A program made the position numbers and the translations under genes. Below, in pieces: positions 56,154 through 64,000 of a DNA stretch of 64,000 nt. Source of the DNA: Cognatilysobacter terrigena (GTDB lineage: Bacteria > Pseudomonadota > Gammaproteobacteria > Xanthomonadales > Xanthomonadaceae). The stretch is taken from the NCBI RefSeq assembly GCF_004361065.1, contig NZ_SELT01000017.1:17384-81383 (forward strand), written 5' to 3'. Positions within the stretch are counted from its first letter, which is position 1; each line of letters begins with the position of its first letter. Under the pieces are notes generated by a model. It saw only the letters and a list, made by a program, of their open reading frames with translations, searched no databases and was not told where the DNA came from.

Positions 56154-57988
56154 GCGGAGAGTTCCCGGTCGCTGGCGTCGAGCAGGGCGCAGGCGCCTTC
56201 TTCGGCGCTCCCCACTTCACGGCGCATCAGCGCGAACAGTTCGCGGCCGATGCCGCTGTGGTTGGCGGAAAGATTCGGGAGTTGCGGCGCGCGCGCGTCC
56301 CACGTTGCGTCATCGACGAGCACGTCGATCGTGCCGGCGTCGGAATCGATGCGCACGATGTCGCCCGATTCGAGCTTCGCGATCGGCCCCGCCGAAGCGG
56401 CTTCCGGCGTGAGATGGATCGCGGCGAGCACCTTGCCCGACGCACCGGACATGCGGCCGTCGGTGAGCAGCGCGACCTTCTGGCCGCGATCCTGCAGCAC
56501 CGATAGCGTCGGCGTGAGCTTGTGCAGTTCCGGCATGCCGTTCGCCTTCGGCCCCTGCCCGCGCACGACGGCGATGAAGTCGCCTTCGAGCAGGCCGGCG
56601 CGGAACGCTTCGAGCAGCATCTCCTGCGCTTCGAACACGCGCACCGGCGCTTCGATGACGCGATGCTCGGGCGCCACCGCCGACACCTTCACCACCGCGC
56701 GGCCGAGGTTGCCCCGCAGGCGACGCAGGCCGCCTTCGGCGTCGAACGGTTCGGCGAGCGGACGTACGACCGACGGATCCCGCGACTGCGCGGGCGCATC
56801 GGCCCACTTCAGCGTCGTGCCGTCGAGATACGGCTGCTTGGCCTGGTCGCGCAGGCTGCCGCCGTGCACGCACTTGATGTCTTCATGCAGCAGGCCGCCG
56901 TCGAGAAGTTCGCGGATGACGAAACCGACGCCGCCCGCCGCCTCGAAATGGTTCACATCCGCGCTGCCGTTCGGATACACGCGCGCGAGCAGCGGCGTGA
57001 CGCGCGAGAGTTCGTCGAGATCGTCCCAGTCAATGCGCACGCCGGCAGCGCGCGCGATGGCGACGAGATGGATCGCGTGGTTGGTGGAACCGCCGGTCGC
57101 AGCGAGGCCGACCATCGCATTCACGATCGTGCGTTCGTCGACGATCTCCGACAGCGGCGTGTACTCGTTACCGAGTGCGGTGATCTGCAGCACGCGTTCG
57201 GTCGCCGCGACGGTGAGCGCATCGCGCAGCGCCGTTCCCGGATTGACGAAGGCGGTGCCCGGCATGTGCAGGCCCATCACCTCCATAAGCATCTGGTTCG
57301 AATTGGCCGTGCCGTAGAAGGTGCACGTGCCCGGCGAGTGGTACGACGCCGCTTCGGCTTCGAGCAGTTCGTCGTAACCGACCTTGCCTTCCGCATGCAG
57401 CTGGCGGATGCGCGCCTTTTCCTTGTTCGGAATGCCCGACGGCATTGGCCCGGCCGGGACGAGGATGCACGGCAGGTGGCCCCAGCTCAGCGCGCCGATC
57501 AGCAGGCCCGGCACGATCTTGTCGCAGATGCCGAGCAGCAGCATGCCGTCGAACATGTCGTGCGATAGCGCGATCGCCGTGCCGAGCGCGATGGTGTCGC
57601 GCGAGAACAGCGACAGCTCCATGCCGAAGCGGCCCTGCGTGATGCCGTCGCACATCGCCGGCACGCCACCGGCGACCTGCGCGCTGCCGCCGTTCGCTCG
57701 GGCGATCGCGCGGATCAGCACCGGGAAATTCTCGAACGGCTGGTGCGCCGACAGCATGTCGTTGTAGCTGGTGACGATGCCGATGTTCGCGCCGACCTTG
57801 CCGCGCAGCAGCGGCTTGTCGGCGCCGGCGGCCGCGAAGCCGTGCGCGAGGTTGCCGCAGCCCAGCGAGCCGCGCGCCGGGCCGTCGTGGCGCATCGACG
57901 CCATGCGCGCGAGGTAGGTCGCGCGCGACGTCGCGCTGCGCTCGCGGATGCGCGCGGTGACGCGCTCGACGGTGGGATGAAGGGACAT
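56150..57988 (-). CDS. edd: Phosphogluconate dehydratase
   Basis: Converts 6-phosphogluconate to 2-keto-3-deoxy-6-phosphogluconate using an iron-sulfur cluster. 612 aa, the ilvD/Edd family. Features include [62 protein letters not shown] and [23 protein letters not shown], with the cluster cysteines in these segments. It overlaps pgl at TGATG and glk at ATGA. Confidence 0.96.
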   Translation of the reverse strand: MSLHPTVERVTARIRERSATSRATYLARMASMRHDGPARGSLGCGNLAHGFAAAGADKPLLRGKVGANIGIVTSYNDMLSAHQPFENFPVLIRAIARANGGSAQVAGGVPAMCDGITQGRFGMELSLFSRDTIALGTAIALSHDMFDGMLLLGICDKIVPGLLIGALSWGHLPCILVPAGPMPSGIPNKEKARIRQLHAEGKVGYDELLEAEAASYHSPGTCTFYGTANSNQMLMEVMGLHMPGTAFVNPGTALRDALTVAATERVLQITALGNEYTPLSEIVDERTIVNAMVGLAATGGSTNHAIHLVAIARAAGVRIDWDDLDELSRVTPLLARVYPNGSADVNHFEAAGGVGFVIRELLDGGLLHEDIKCVHGGSLRDQAKQPYLDGTTLKWADAPAQSRDPSVVRPLAEPFDAEGGLRRLRGNLGRAVVKVSAVAPEHRVIEAPVRVFEAQEMLLEAFRAGLLEGDFIAVVRGQGPKANGMPELHKLTPTLSVLQDRGQKVALLTDGRMSGASGKVLAAIHLTPEAASAGPIAKLESGDIVRIDSDAGTIDVLVDDATWDARAPQLPNLSANHSGIGRELFALMRREVGSAEEGACALLDASDRELSA

Positions 57989-58698
57989 CAGGGACTCCAG
58001 TGGACGTGCACCGTGCGCTCGGGTGCGTGCAGCAGGGCGGCGACGGGTCGCGTCGATGCATCGGCGTCGGCATACGCCGCCTGCAGGACCGCGCGTTTGG
58101 CGTCGCCGGTAACGACGACATGCAATGCACGCGCGCGCAGCAGGCGGGCCAGCGTCAGCGACATGCGCGGGAACGGCGCCTCGACGGGCAACGGATCGGG
58201 GTCGACGCGCAGCGCTTCAAGCGTCGACGTCGGGCCGAGCCCGTCCGCCAGTTGGCGCGCGTTCGGAAACAGCGAGGCGATGTGCGCATCGGCGCCCATG
58301 CCGAGCACGACCGCATCGAAATCGTCGCGATGATCGGCGAGCACCGCGCGTGCATAACGCACGGATCGATCGGGATCGCCGTCGGCGGTAGTGAGCGATT
58401 CGATGCGCACCGGGCTGCCGTCGAAGATCGAGCGCAGCTCGCCGACGTTGGAATTCGGGTGATCGTGCGGTACGCAGCGGTCGTCGGTCGGCAGCAACAC
58501 AATGTGGCGTGCGCGCACGTCATGCCGCCAGCGCGCCGCGAGTGCGCGATACGCCGGCAACGGCGTACGACCGCCCGCGACCGCGAATGCTGCATGGCCG
58601 CGCATGTCGAGCGCGGCTTCGGCGGTGTCGCCCAACGTGTGCGCGAGCGCGATGGCGAGCGCTTCGCCGCTGTCGTAGCTGTATTCGACCCAGGCCAT
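57988..58698 (-). CDS. pgl: 6-phosphogluconolactonase
   Basis: Hydrolyses 6-phosphogluconolactone. 236 aa, NagB-like fold: [38 protein letters not shown] and [21 protein letters not shown] 58698 lies 2 bp beyond the zwf stop and gives the normal length; the frame extends upstream into zwf antisense text. It overlaps edd by 1 bp. Confidence 0.95.
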   Translation of the reverse strand: MAWVEYSYDSGEALAIALAHTLGDTAEAALDMRGHAAFAVAGGRTPLPAYRALAARWRHDVRARHIVLLPTDDRCVPHDHPNSNVGELRSIFDGSPVRIESLTTADGDPDRSVRYARAVLADHRDDFDAVVLGMGADAHIASLFPNARQLADGLGPTSTLEALRVDPDPLPVEAPFPRMSLTLARLLRARALHVVVTGDAKRAVLQAAYADADASTRPVAALLHAPERTVHVHWSP

Positions 58699-58700
58699 CG

Positions 58701-60158
58701 TCACTCGCGCCAGCTGTGACCGCTGCGGTCGACCAGCGTGACCGCCGCGCTCGGGCCCCACGTGCCCGCCGGGTACGTCTTCGGCGTGACGCCCGCCGCG
58801 CGCCAGCCGTCGTAGATCGCATCGACCCACTGCCACGCGGCTTCGGTCTCGTCGCGACGCACGAACAGCGTGCCGTTGCCTTCGATCGCATCGAGGTAGA
58901 GGCGTTCGTACGCGAGGCGGCGGCGGTACGTCGAGAATTCCTCGTGCATGTCGAGGTCGAGTTCGACCGGCGACAGCTGCAGGCCGCCACGGTCCAGGCC
59001 CGGTGTCTTGCTCATCACCTGCAGCTCGATGCGTTCTTCCGGCTGCAGGCGGATGACCAGCGCGTTCGGTTGCGGCGCAGCGCCGAAGATCGAATGCGGT
59101 ACCTGCCGCATCTGCACGTAGATTTCGGTCGAGCGGCGCGCCATGCGCTTGCCGGTGCGCAGGTAGAACGGCACGCCGGCCCAGCGCCAGTTGTCGACCT
59201 GCGCGCGGATGGCGACGAAGGTTTCGGTGCGACTCGGGCGGCCGAGTTCTTCGAGGTAACCCGGCACCGCCTTGCCGTCGATCGCGCCGGCCGTGTATTG
59301 CCCGGCGACGGTTTCGCTGACGACTTCATTGCGGCCGATCGGTCGCAGCGAGCGAAGCACCTTGATCTTTTCGTTGCGTACCGCCGACGGATCGAAGTGC
59401 GACGGCGGCTCCATCGCGACCAGGCACAGCAGCTGCAGCAGATGGTTCTGCAGCATGTCGCGCATCGCGCCGTAGTCGTCGTAGTAGTCGCCGCGCCCTT
59501 CGACGCCGACCGTTTCCGCGACCGTGATCTGCACCTGCTGGATATGCCGCGCGTTCCACAGCGGCTCGAACATCGCGTTGCCGAAGCGCAGCGCGAGCAG
59601 GTTCTGCACACCTTCCTTGCCGAGGTAGTGGTCGACCCGGAAGATCCGCGACTCGTTGAAGACCGCCGCGACCGCGTCGTTGATCGCGTTCGCGCTGGCG
59701 AGGTCGTGGCCGATGGGCTTCTCGAGCATCACGCGCGTGCCGGCGTCGGCAAGGTCCATCGCCCCGAGCGCGCGGCAGATGTCGCCGTAGAACCGCGGCG
59801 CCGTGGACAGGTGGTAGACGGCGTCGCCGCCCTGGCGCAGTTCGCGGATGCGTTCGCCCAGCGCCGCGAATGAGGCGTCGTCGCCTAGCGTCGCCGGCAC
59901 GTAGTGGATGCGCTCGAGCAGCCCGCGGATCTCGGCTTCGTCGCGCTCGGCCGCAGGCACGAAGCGTTCGATCGCCTCGGCGACGCTCGCGCGGAAGCCG
60001 GCGTCGTCGAACTCGCTGCGCGCGGTGCCGAGGATGCGCAGCGACGCCGGAAGCAGGCGGTCGCGGTGCAGGCCGTACAGCGACGGCAGCAGCATGCGCT
60101 GCGCGAGGTCGCCGGAGGCGCCGAAGATGGTGAGCAACGAGGCGGGCGTAGGGCTCAT
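58701..60158 (-). CDS. zwf: Glucose-6-phosphate 1-dehydrogenase
   Basis: Oxidises glucose-6-phosphate to the lactone, making NADPH. 485 aa. Cofactor motif TIFGASGDLAQRMLLPSL; substrate signature RIFRVDHYLGKEGVQN; LEKPIGHDL and FYLRTGKRM. ATG 60158 is chosen; an in-frame TTG at 60185 would add nine residues. It heads the operon; a LacI-type operator lies 57 bp upstream of the start. Confidence 0.96.
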   Translation of the reverse strand: MSPTPASLLTIFGASGDLAQRMLLPSLYGLHRDRLLPASLRILGTARSEFDDAGFRASVAEAIERFVPAAERDEAEIRGLLERIHYVPATLGDDASFAALGERIRELRQGGDAVYHLSTAPRFYGDICRALGAMDLADAGTRVMLEKPIGHDLASANAINDAVAAVFNESRIFRVDHYLGKEGVQNLLALRFGNAMFEPLWNARHIQQVQITVAETVGVEGRGDYYDDYGAMRDMLQNHLLQLLCLVAMEPPSHFDPSAVRNEKIKVLRSLRPIGRNEVVSETVAGQYTAGAIDGKAVPGYLEELGRPSRTETFVAIRAQVDNWRWAGVPFYLRTGKRMARRSTEIYVQMRQVPHSIFGAAPQPNALVIRLQPEERIELQVMSKTPGLDRGGLQLSPVELDLDMHEEFSTYRRRLAYERLYLDAIEGNGTLFVRRDETEAAWQWVDAIYDGWRAAGVTPKTYPAGTWGPSAAVTLVDRSGHSWRE

Positions 60159-60214
60159 GGGCACGGAGGTCGACAGGACTCCCAAGCGTACGGCGCGTGC
60201 AATGAAGGGTGCGG

Positions 60215-60228
60215 TGCAAACGATTACA
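60215..60228 (-). promoter_or_regulatory. LacI-type operator upstream of zwf
   Basis: TGTAATCGTTTGCA on the minus strand (60228-60215), an exact match to the palindromic pattern TGnAAnCGnTTnCA. The right half CGTTTGCA is identical to that of the two maltodextrin-locus operators. Confidence 0.6.
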
Positions 60229-60283
60229 GCCGCTCAGGCCGAGAATACCCCGAATGGCAGCGCTGTCATCGCCCCGCCCGACC

Positions 60284-61009
60284 CTACGCTGGCGTGCGGT
60301 ATATCTCGGCCCGGACGACGGCGGCCGGCGGCAGTGACCAGTCGATCGGCGCGTCGCCGCGACGGGCGAGGTACTCGTTCGCCGTGGAGAAATGCCCGCA
60401 GCCGATGAAGCCACGATGCGCGGACAGCGGCGACGGATGCGGCGCCTTCAGCACGCGGTGCTTGCGGGTGTCGATGCGCTTGCCCTTGGCCTGCGCGTAG
60501 CTGCCCCACAGCAGGAACACGAGGCCCTCGCGCTCGGCGTTGAGCACGTCGACCACGTGGTCGGTAAACCCTTCCCAGCCCTTGCCCTGGTGCGCGCCCG
60601 CGCGCCCGGATTCGACCGTCAGCACCGCATTGAGCAGCAGCACGCCCTGCCGGGCCCACGGCAGCAGGCAGCCGTGGTCCGGACGCGGAATGCCAAGATC
60701 GCGCTGCAGCTCCGCGAAGATGTTGAGCAGCGACGGCGGAATCGGCACGCCCGGCAGCACCGAGAACGCGAGCCCGTGCGCCTGCCCCGGCCCGTGATAC
60801 GGGTCTTGGCCGAGCACGACGACGCGCGTTCGATCGAACGGCGTGGCGTCGAACGCGGCGAAGATCTCGTTGCCGGGCGGAAAGACCTGCGCGCCCGCAT
60901 GCTTGCGCTCGCGTAGGAACGCGGCGAGGTGCTGCATGTCGTCGCGCAACAGGTAGTCGCCGACATGCGCTTTCCAGCCGGGTTCCAGGCGGATGTTGCC
61001 GTTGGGCAT
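60284..61009 (-). CDS. ung: Uracil-DNA glycosylase
   Basis: Excises uracil from DNA. 241 aa, family 1. Catalytic motif [15 protein letters not shown] (Asp69, residues 67-72 GQDPYH), [11 protein letters not shown], and the DNA-intercalation/His motif [11 protein letters not shown]. Near the end, HFSTANEYL is typical. It follows the two-receiver regulator on the same strand with a 140 bp gap; the gap contains no clear terminator. Confidence 0.97.
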   Translation of the reverse strand: MPNGNIRLEPGWKAHVGDYLLRDDMQHLAAFLRERKHAGAQVFPPGNEIFAAFDATPFDRTRVVVLGQDPYHGPGQAHGLAFSVLPGVPIPPSLLNIFAELQRDLGIPRPDHGCLLPWARQGVLLLNAVLTVESGRAGAHQGKGWEGFTDHVVDVLNAEREGLVFLLWGSYAQAKGKRIDTRKHRVLKAPHPSPLSAHRGFIGCGHFSTANEYLARRGDAPIDWSLPPAAVVRAEIYRTPA

Positions 61010-61149
61010 CGACGATCGCTATCGGTGACGACGCCGGAGTTTAGACCGATGACGCCACTGACACGTGCACGACCACGGCCTGTCGCCGACATCGGCGATC
61101 ACACGCGTCTTGTAATGCAACGAGTCGGACGCAGCGACCGCGCCGGACA

Positions 61150-61992
61150 TCAGACCGCCGCCGGCAACTCCAGGCCCGCTACGCGCAGCTGGAACAACGT
61201 CTTCGTCACCAGCAGGCGTTCTTCGATCGGCTTGAGCACCAGATCGTTCGCGCCGGCGCGCAGCAGTTCGCTCTGGTTCTGCGGATTCGCATCGCCGGTC
61301 ATGACGAGGATCGGCAGGCGGCGCTTGCCGTAGCCGAATTGCACGCGGAGGCGACCGAGAAGATCGTGGCCGCTCAGCTCGCCCTTGAGGTACACGTCGG
61401 TGAGCACGAGATCCGCACCGACGTCGTCCTGCCCGCGATGCTGCTCGAAATGCGCGAGCGCTTCCTCGACGCCGATGAAATGCAGCACCTTGAGGCCATG
61501 CCGCTCGAGCATGCGCTTGGTCGCGACCGCGACCACCTTGCTGTCCTCGACGTACAGCACGCGCGCGCCGGGAATCGGCTCCGGATGCACGTAGCCGCGG
61601 ATGAACGCCGCGAGCGCGGCATGGCCGAGGCCTTTGTCGAAATAGTCGGTGACGTCTTCGGTGAACGTGCGTGATTCGAGATGCGACTGCGCATCGCCGG
61701 AGACGACGATGATCGGCACGTACTTCTGCCCGGCCGCTTCGCGCACGGTGCGCGCGAGCGCGAGGCCGTCGCCATCGGGCAATGCGATCGCAGTGGTGAC
61801 GAGATCGACCGGCCCCTTCGACAGCGCTTCGCGCGCCTGCGCGACGCTGTCGCAGCAGACGACGTCGATGCCCGGTACTTCCTTAAGCAGCACGTCGGCG
61901 ATGAGCTTGCGGACCAGCTTCGATCCATCGACCACCATCACGCGCGCCGATGTCGACGTCAGATGGCGAAGATCCTGGTGCTCCGTGCTCAC
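61150..61992 (-). CDS. Response regulator with degenerate plus canonical receiver
   Basis: 280 aa, two receiver domains. The N-terminal one (residues 16-135) lacks the phosphoacceptor: the segment VDLVTTAIALPDGDG has Ala68 where Asp belongs, and the acidic pocket is reduced (VVDG). The C-terminal receiver (143-272) is complete: acidic Glu149/Asp150, Asp199 in DLVLTDVYLKG, and Lys254 in LVLKPIEE. No output domain. It starts 1 bp from the ftsX stop, so it is part of the ftsE-ftsX unit. Confidence 0.9.
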   Translation of the reverse strand: MSTEHQDLRHLTSTSARVMVVDGSKLVRKLIADVLLKEVPGIDVVCCDSVAQAREALSKGPVDLVTTAIALPDGDGLALARTVREAAGQKYVPIIVVSGDAQSHLESRTFTEDVTDYFDKGLGHAALAAFIRGYVHPEPIPGARVLYVEDSKVVAVATKRMLERHGLKVLHFIGVEEALAHFEQHRGQDDVGADLVLTDVYLKGELSGHDLLGRLRVQFGYGKRRLPILVMTGDANPQNQSELLRAGANDLVLKPIEERLLVTKTLFQLRVAGLELPAAV

Positions 61993-61993
61993 A

Positions 61994-62962
61994 TCAATCG
62001 CCGGTCGAGCGGGTCTGCCGGAGATAGTGACCGGTCACCAGCCCCGCGCCAAGCCAGCCGATGACGCCGGCACCCAGAACTGCGACGGCGGCCCGAATCG
62101 GGTCGAAGCCCTGCAGGCGGAATGCGGAACCGTACGTCTGCGCGAGGCCGGCGATGGGCTCGCGCAGCGCGAGTTCCGCGCCGGTGAGCAGCGCGAGTGC
62201 GATCGCGCCCGACAACAGGCCGTAGCACGCGCCGAGATACAGGAACGGGCGACGCACGAAACCGTCGGTGGCGCCGAGCAGTTGCAACACCTCGATCTCG
62301 TCGCGTCGCGACTGGATGTCGAGTCTCACCGTATTGCCGACGACCAGCAGCGCACCGAGCCCGAGCAGCACGGCGAGCACCAACGCGATGCGCACGCCCA
62401 GCGTCAGCCAGCGATCGAGCCGCGTGCGCCAGGCATCGTCCTGCTGCACGACGTCGACATCGGTCAGCGACTGCAACGACGCCGCCAGAACCGCATCGTC
62501 ACCGCGCGGCGTCACCCGCAGCAGATGCGGCAACGGATTCTCACCGAGCGCAGTCGCGGCATCGGCAAGGCCGCCCTGCTCGCGCAATTCCTTCAGGCCT
62601 TCGTCCGCACTCCGAACCGTCACCGCGACGACATCCGAACGCGACCGGATCTGCTGCGCCAACGCATTAGCACGATCGAGCGACGTACCCGGCACGAGAT
62701 ACAGGCTGACCTGCCGCGACTGCTGCACGTCGCCGGTGAATTGCGCAAGGTTGGCGAGCACCACCCACAGCCCCAGCGGCAGCGCGATCGCGATGGCCAT
62801 GACGCCGACCGTCAGCCCCGTCGCCCACGGCTTGCGCAGCATGCGGCCGAGGCTCGCGACCAGGCTGTAGACGTGATGGTCGAACCAGCTGCCGATGCGC
62901 GAGCGCGTGCGCACGCCGTCGACGCGACGCGCCTTCGAGGTTTTCGACGCCTTCGGGCTCAT
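61994..62962 (-). CDS. ftsX: Cell division protein FtsX
   Basis: Membrane partner of FtsE; relays ATP hydrolysis to activate cell-wall hydrolases at the septum. 322 aa. A first membrane helix (VGVMAIAIALPLGLWVVLANLA) is followed by a periplasmic loop and three C-terminal helices, with VRLDIQSRRDEIEVLQLLGATDGFVRRPFLYLG, the FtsX signature. The N-terminus is basic. It overlaps ftsE by 4 bp. Confidence 0.95.
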   Translation of the reverse strand: MSPKASKTSKARRVDGVRTRSRIGSWFDHHVYSLVASLGRMLRKPWATGLTVGVMAIAIALPLGLWVVLANLAQFTGDVQQSRQVSLYLVPGTSLDRANALAQQIRSRSDVVAVTVRSADEGLKELREQGGLADAATALGENPLPHLLRVTPRGDDAVLAASLQSLTDVDVVQQDDAWRTRLDRWLTLGVRIALVLAVLLGLGALLVVGNTVRLDIQSRRDEIEVLQLLGATDGFVRRPFLYLGACYGLLSGAIALALLTGAELALREPIAGLAQTYGSAFRLQGFDPIRAAVAVLGAGVIGWLGAGLVTGHYLRQTRSTGD

Positions 62963-63645
62963 GTGGCGAGTTCTCCCGGCGCGATGTCGTCGGCGAGGCG
63001 GCCGTGATCGAGCACCAGCACGCGCTTGCGGATGCGACGCACGAGCGCGAGATCGTGGCTCGCGACAATCACCGACGTGCCACGCGCGGACAGCGAATCC
63101 AGCAGCCCCATGATCTCGGTCGACAGCGCGGGATCGAGATTGCCGGTCGGCTCGTCGGCGAGCAGCAGCTTGGGTTCGGCGACGACGGCACGCGCGATGC
63201 CGACACGCTGCTGTTCGCCGGCACTCAACTGCCGCGGCAGCGCCTTCTCGCGATCGCCGAGGCCGACCTTGTCGAGCGTAGAGCGCACGCGCTTGGCGAT
63301 CTCCGCGCGATGCATGCCGCGCAACAGCAGCGGGAGCGCGACGTTGTCGCCCACACTGCGGTCGGCGAGCAGCCGGTGATCCTGGAACACCACGCCGACT
63401 TCGCGACGATGCATCGCCATGCGGCGTCCGCGCAGCTTGCCGATGTTGCGATCCGCGAAGATCACCGCGCCGCGCGAGGCGCGTTCGGTCAGATGGATCA
63501 GGCGCAGCAGCGTGCTCTTGCCGGCACCGGAATGCCCGGTGACGAACAGCATCTCGCCCGGCGCGACCTCGAAGCTGACGTCCGTGAGCGCCTCGCGCCC
63601 GGAGGCGTAGCGCTTGCCGACGTTGTCGAAACGCAGAAGGGTCAT
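62959..63645 (-). CDS. ftsE: Cell division ATP-binding protein FtsE
   Basis: ABC ATPase of FtsEX. 228 aa: Walker A GHSGAGKSTLL, Q-loop VFQDHRLL, signature QLSAGEQQRVGIARAVV, Walker B LLLADEPTGNLDP and switch ASHDLAL. Start MTLLRFDNVGKRYASG at 63645. It is the first gene of the ftsE-ftsX-receiver unit; its promoter must lie in the 127 bp gap after the upstream gene. Confidence 0.97.
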   Translation of the reverse strand: MTLLRFDNVGKRYASGREALTDVSFEVAPGEMLFVTGHSGAGKSTLLRLIHLTERASRGAVIFADRNIGKLRGRRMAMHRREVGVVFQDHRLLADRSVGDNVALPLLLRGMHRAEIAKRVRSTLDKVGLGDREKALPRQLSAGEQQRVGIARAVVAEPKLLLADEPTGNLDPALSTEIMGLLDSLSARGTSVIVASHDLALVRRIRKRVLVLDHGRLADDIAPGELAT

Positions 63646-63709
63646 GCGACGGAGTATCGCAGAAGCCTCGCGACGGCTGGTCGCGGCAATGTCACGTCGA
63701 GAGCACCAA

Positions 63710-63743
63710 CGAAAACGGGCGATCGCATCGCGACCGCCCGTTC
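63710..63743 (-). terminator. Terminator of the right-edge gene
   Basis: Minus strand: CGATACGAACGGGCGG-side arm ACGGGCG (63741-63735) pairs with CGCCCGT (63721-63715), with inner pairs after one mismatch, followed by TTTTCGTTGG. It lies 30 bp past the stop. Confidence 0.7.
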
Positions 63744-63772
63744 GTATCGCTCGCCACTCGCGCGGCGTGGCG

Positions 63773-64000
63773 TCAGTGCTGGCTGCGCGGCGCCCGCGTG
63801 ATCAGCGACTTCAGCCCACGCGCGACCCGATGCAGCAGGCCGGGCTTGGCTTCGGCACCGACTTTCGGTGCGTCCACGCCAACGCGCGGGGGACGCGCAT
63901 CGTGACGCGCCGGGCCACGCTCGGTGCGGCTCGCGGTCGTCGTGTTCGACTCGGCCACCACCGCGCCGTCGACCGGCTTGCCGCGACGGCGGCGGCGACG
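63773..64000 (-). CDS. rhlB: C-terminal end of a basic protein, probably RhlB RNA helicase
   Basis: Only 75 codons are inside the window; the 5' part lies beyond base 64000. It reads RRRRRRGKPVDGA, then a Thr/Arg/Pro-rich disordered segment, ending LLHRVARGLKSLITRAPRSQH. An Arg-rich stretch and this kind of terminal helix are what I recall of the C-terminal tails of Xanthomonadales RhlB, a DEAD-box RNA degradosome helicase. No helicase motif is visible here, so the name is tentative. Confidence 0.5.
   Translation of the reverse strand, partial: RRRRRRGKPVDGAVVAESNTTTASRTERGPARHDARPPRVGVDAPKVGAEAKPGLLHRVARGLKSLITRAPRSQH

Overview
The window reads as a contiguous chromosomal segment of a high-GC gammaproteobacterium of the Xanthomonadales (Lysobacter/Luteimonas/Xanthomonas-like). 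The evidence is the gene order fmt-def-LysM-dprA-smg-topA-tsaC, tandem DUF4124 genes, an RpoH with an intact RpoH box, an X-T4SS-type effector tail, and a TonB receptor/MFS/GH13 maltodextrin locus beside a zwf-pgl-edd-glk-eda operon. I see no tRNA, rRNA, transposase, integrase or CRISPR array. Family calls come from motifs read by eye; no database search was run.

Layout. 0-11.5 kb is housekeeping: fmt (cut by the window edge), def, a LysM protein, dprA, smg, two GYF-domain membrane proteins, topA, an NTF2-like protein, a tsaC that has lost its stop and runs into a DUF4124 gene, and a second DUF4124 gene. 11.6-25.7 kb holds envelope and signalling genes: a class A penicillin-binding protein, a KGG stress protein, an SDR, a small lipoprotein, a response regulator, a hybrid histidine kinase, sppA, a MATE exporter, a DUF3667 protein, DUF4286, DUF3106 and a sigma-region-4-like membrane protein. 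26-34 kb holds priA (preceded by paired inverted DnaA boxes), tal, a lipoprotein plus a GH19 lysozyme-like protein with an apparent XVIPCD secretion tail (likely antibacterial T4SS effector and immunity protein), a phosphodiesterase with kptA, and rpoH (preceded by a CIRCE-like inverted repeat).

34-54.5 kb is a maltodextrin utilisation locus: a LacI-family regulator, periplasmic alpha-amylase and MFS sugar importer (leftward), GH13 alpha-glucosidase, pullulanase-like GH13 and GH97 (rightward), a double-domain esterase, a large GH13, a TonB-dependent receptor and an SSS symporter. The inferred flow is: outer-membrane uptake by the TonB receptor, periplasmic cleavage by the exported GH13/GH97 enzymes, import by MFS/SSS carriers, cytoplasmic hydrolysis to glucose, then Glk-Zwf-Pgl-Edd-Eda to pyruvate and glyceraldehyde-3-phosphate. 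Two promoters in the locus share an almost identical operator-promoter block, and a related operator precedes zwf, which suggests one LacI-type regulon.

54.5-64 kb holds the Entner-Doudoroff operon, ung, a two-receiver regulator, ftsX, ftsE and the 3' end of what is probably rhlB. ftsE-ftsX and rpoH, neighbours in many gammaproteobacteria, lie here on the same strand in the usual order but about 28 kb apart, with the sugar block between them.
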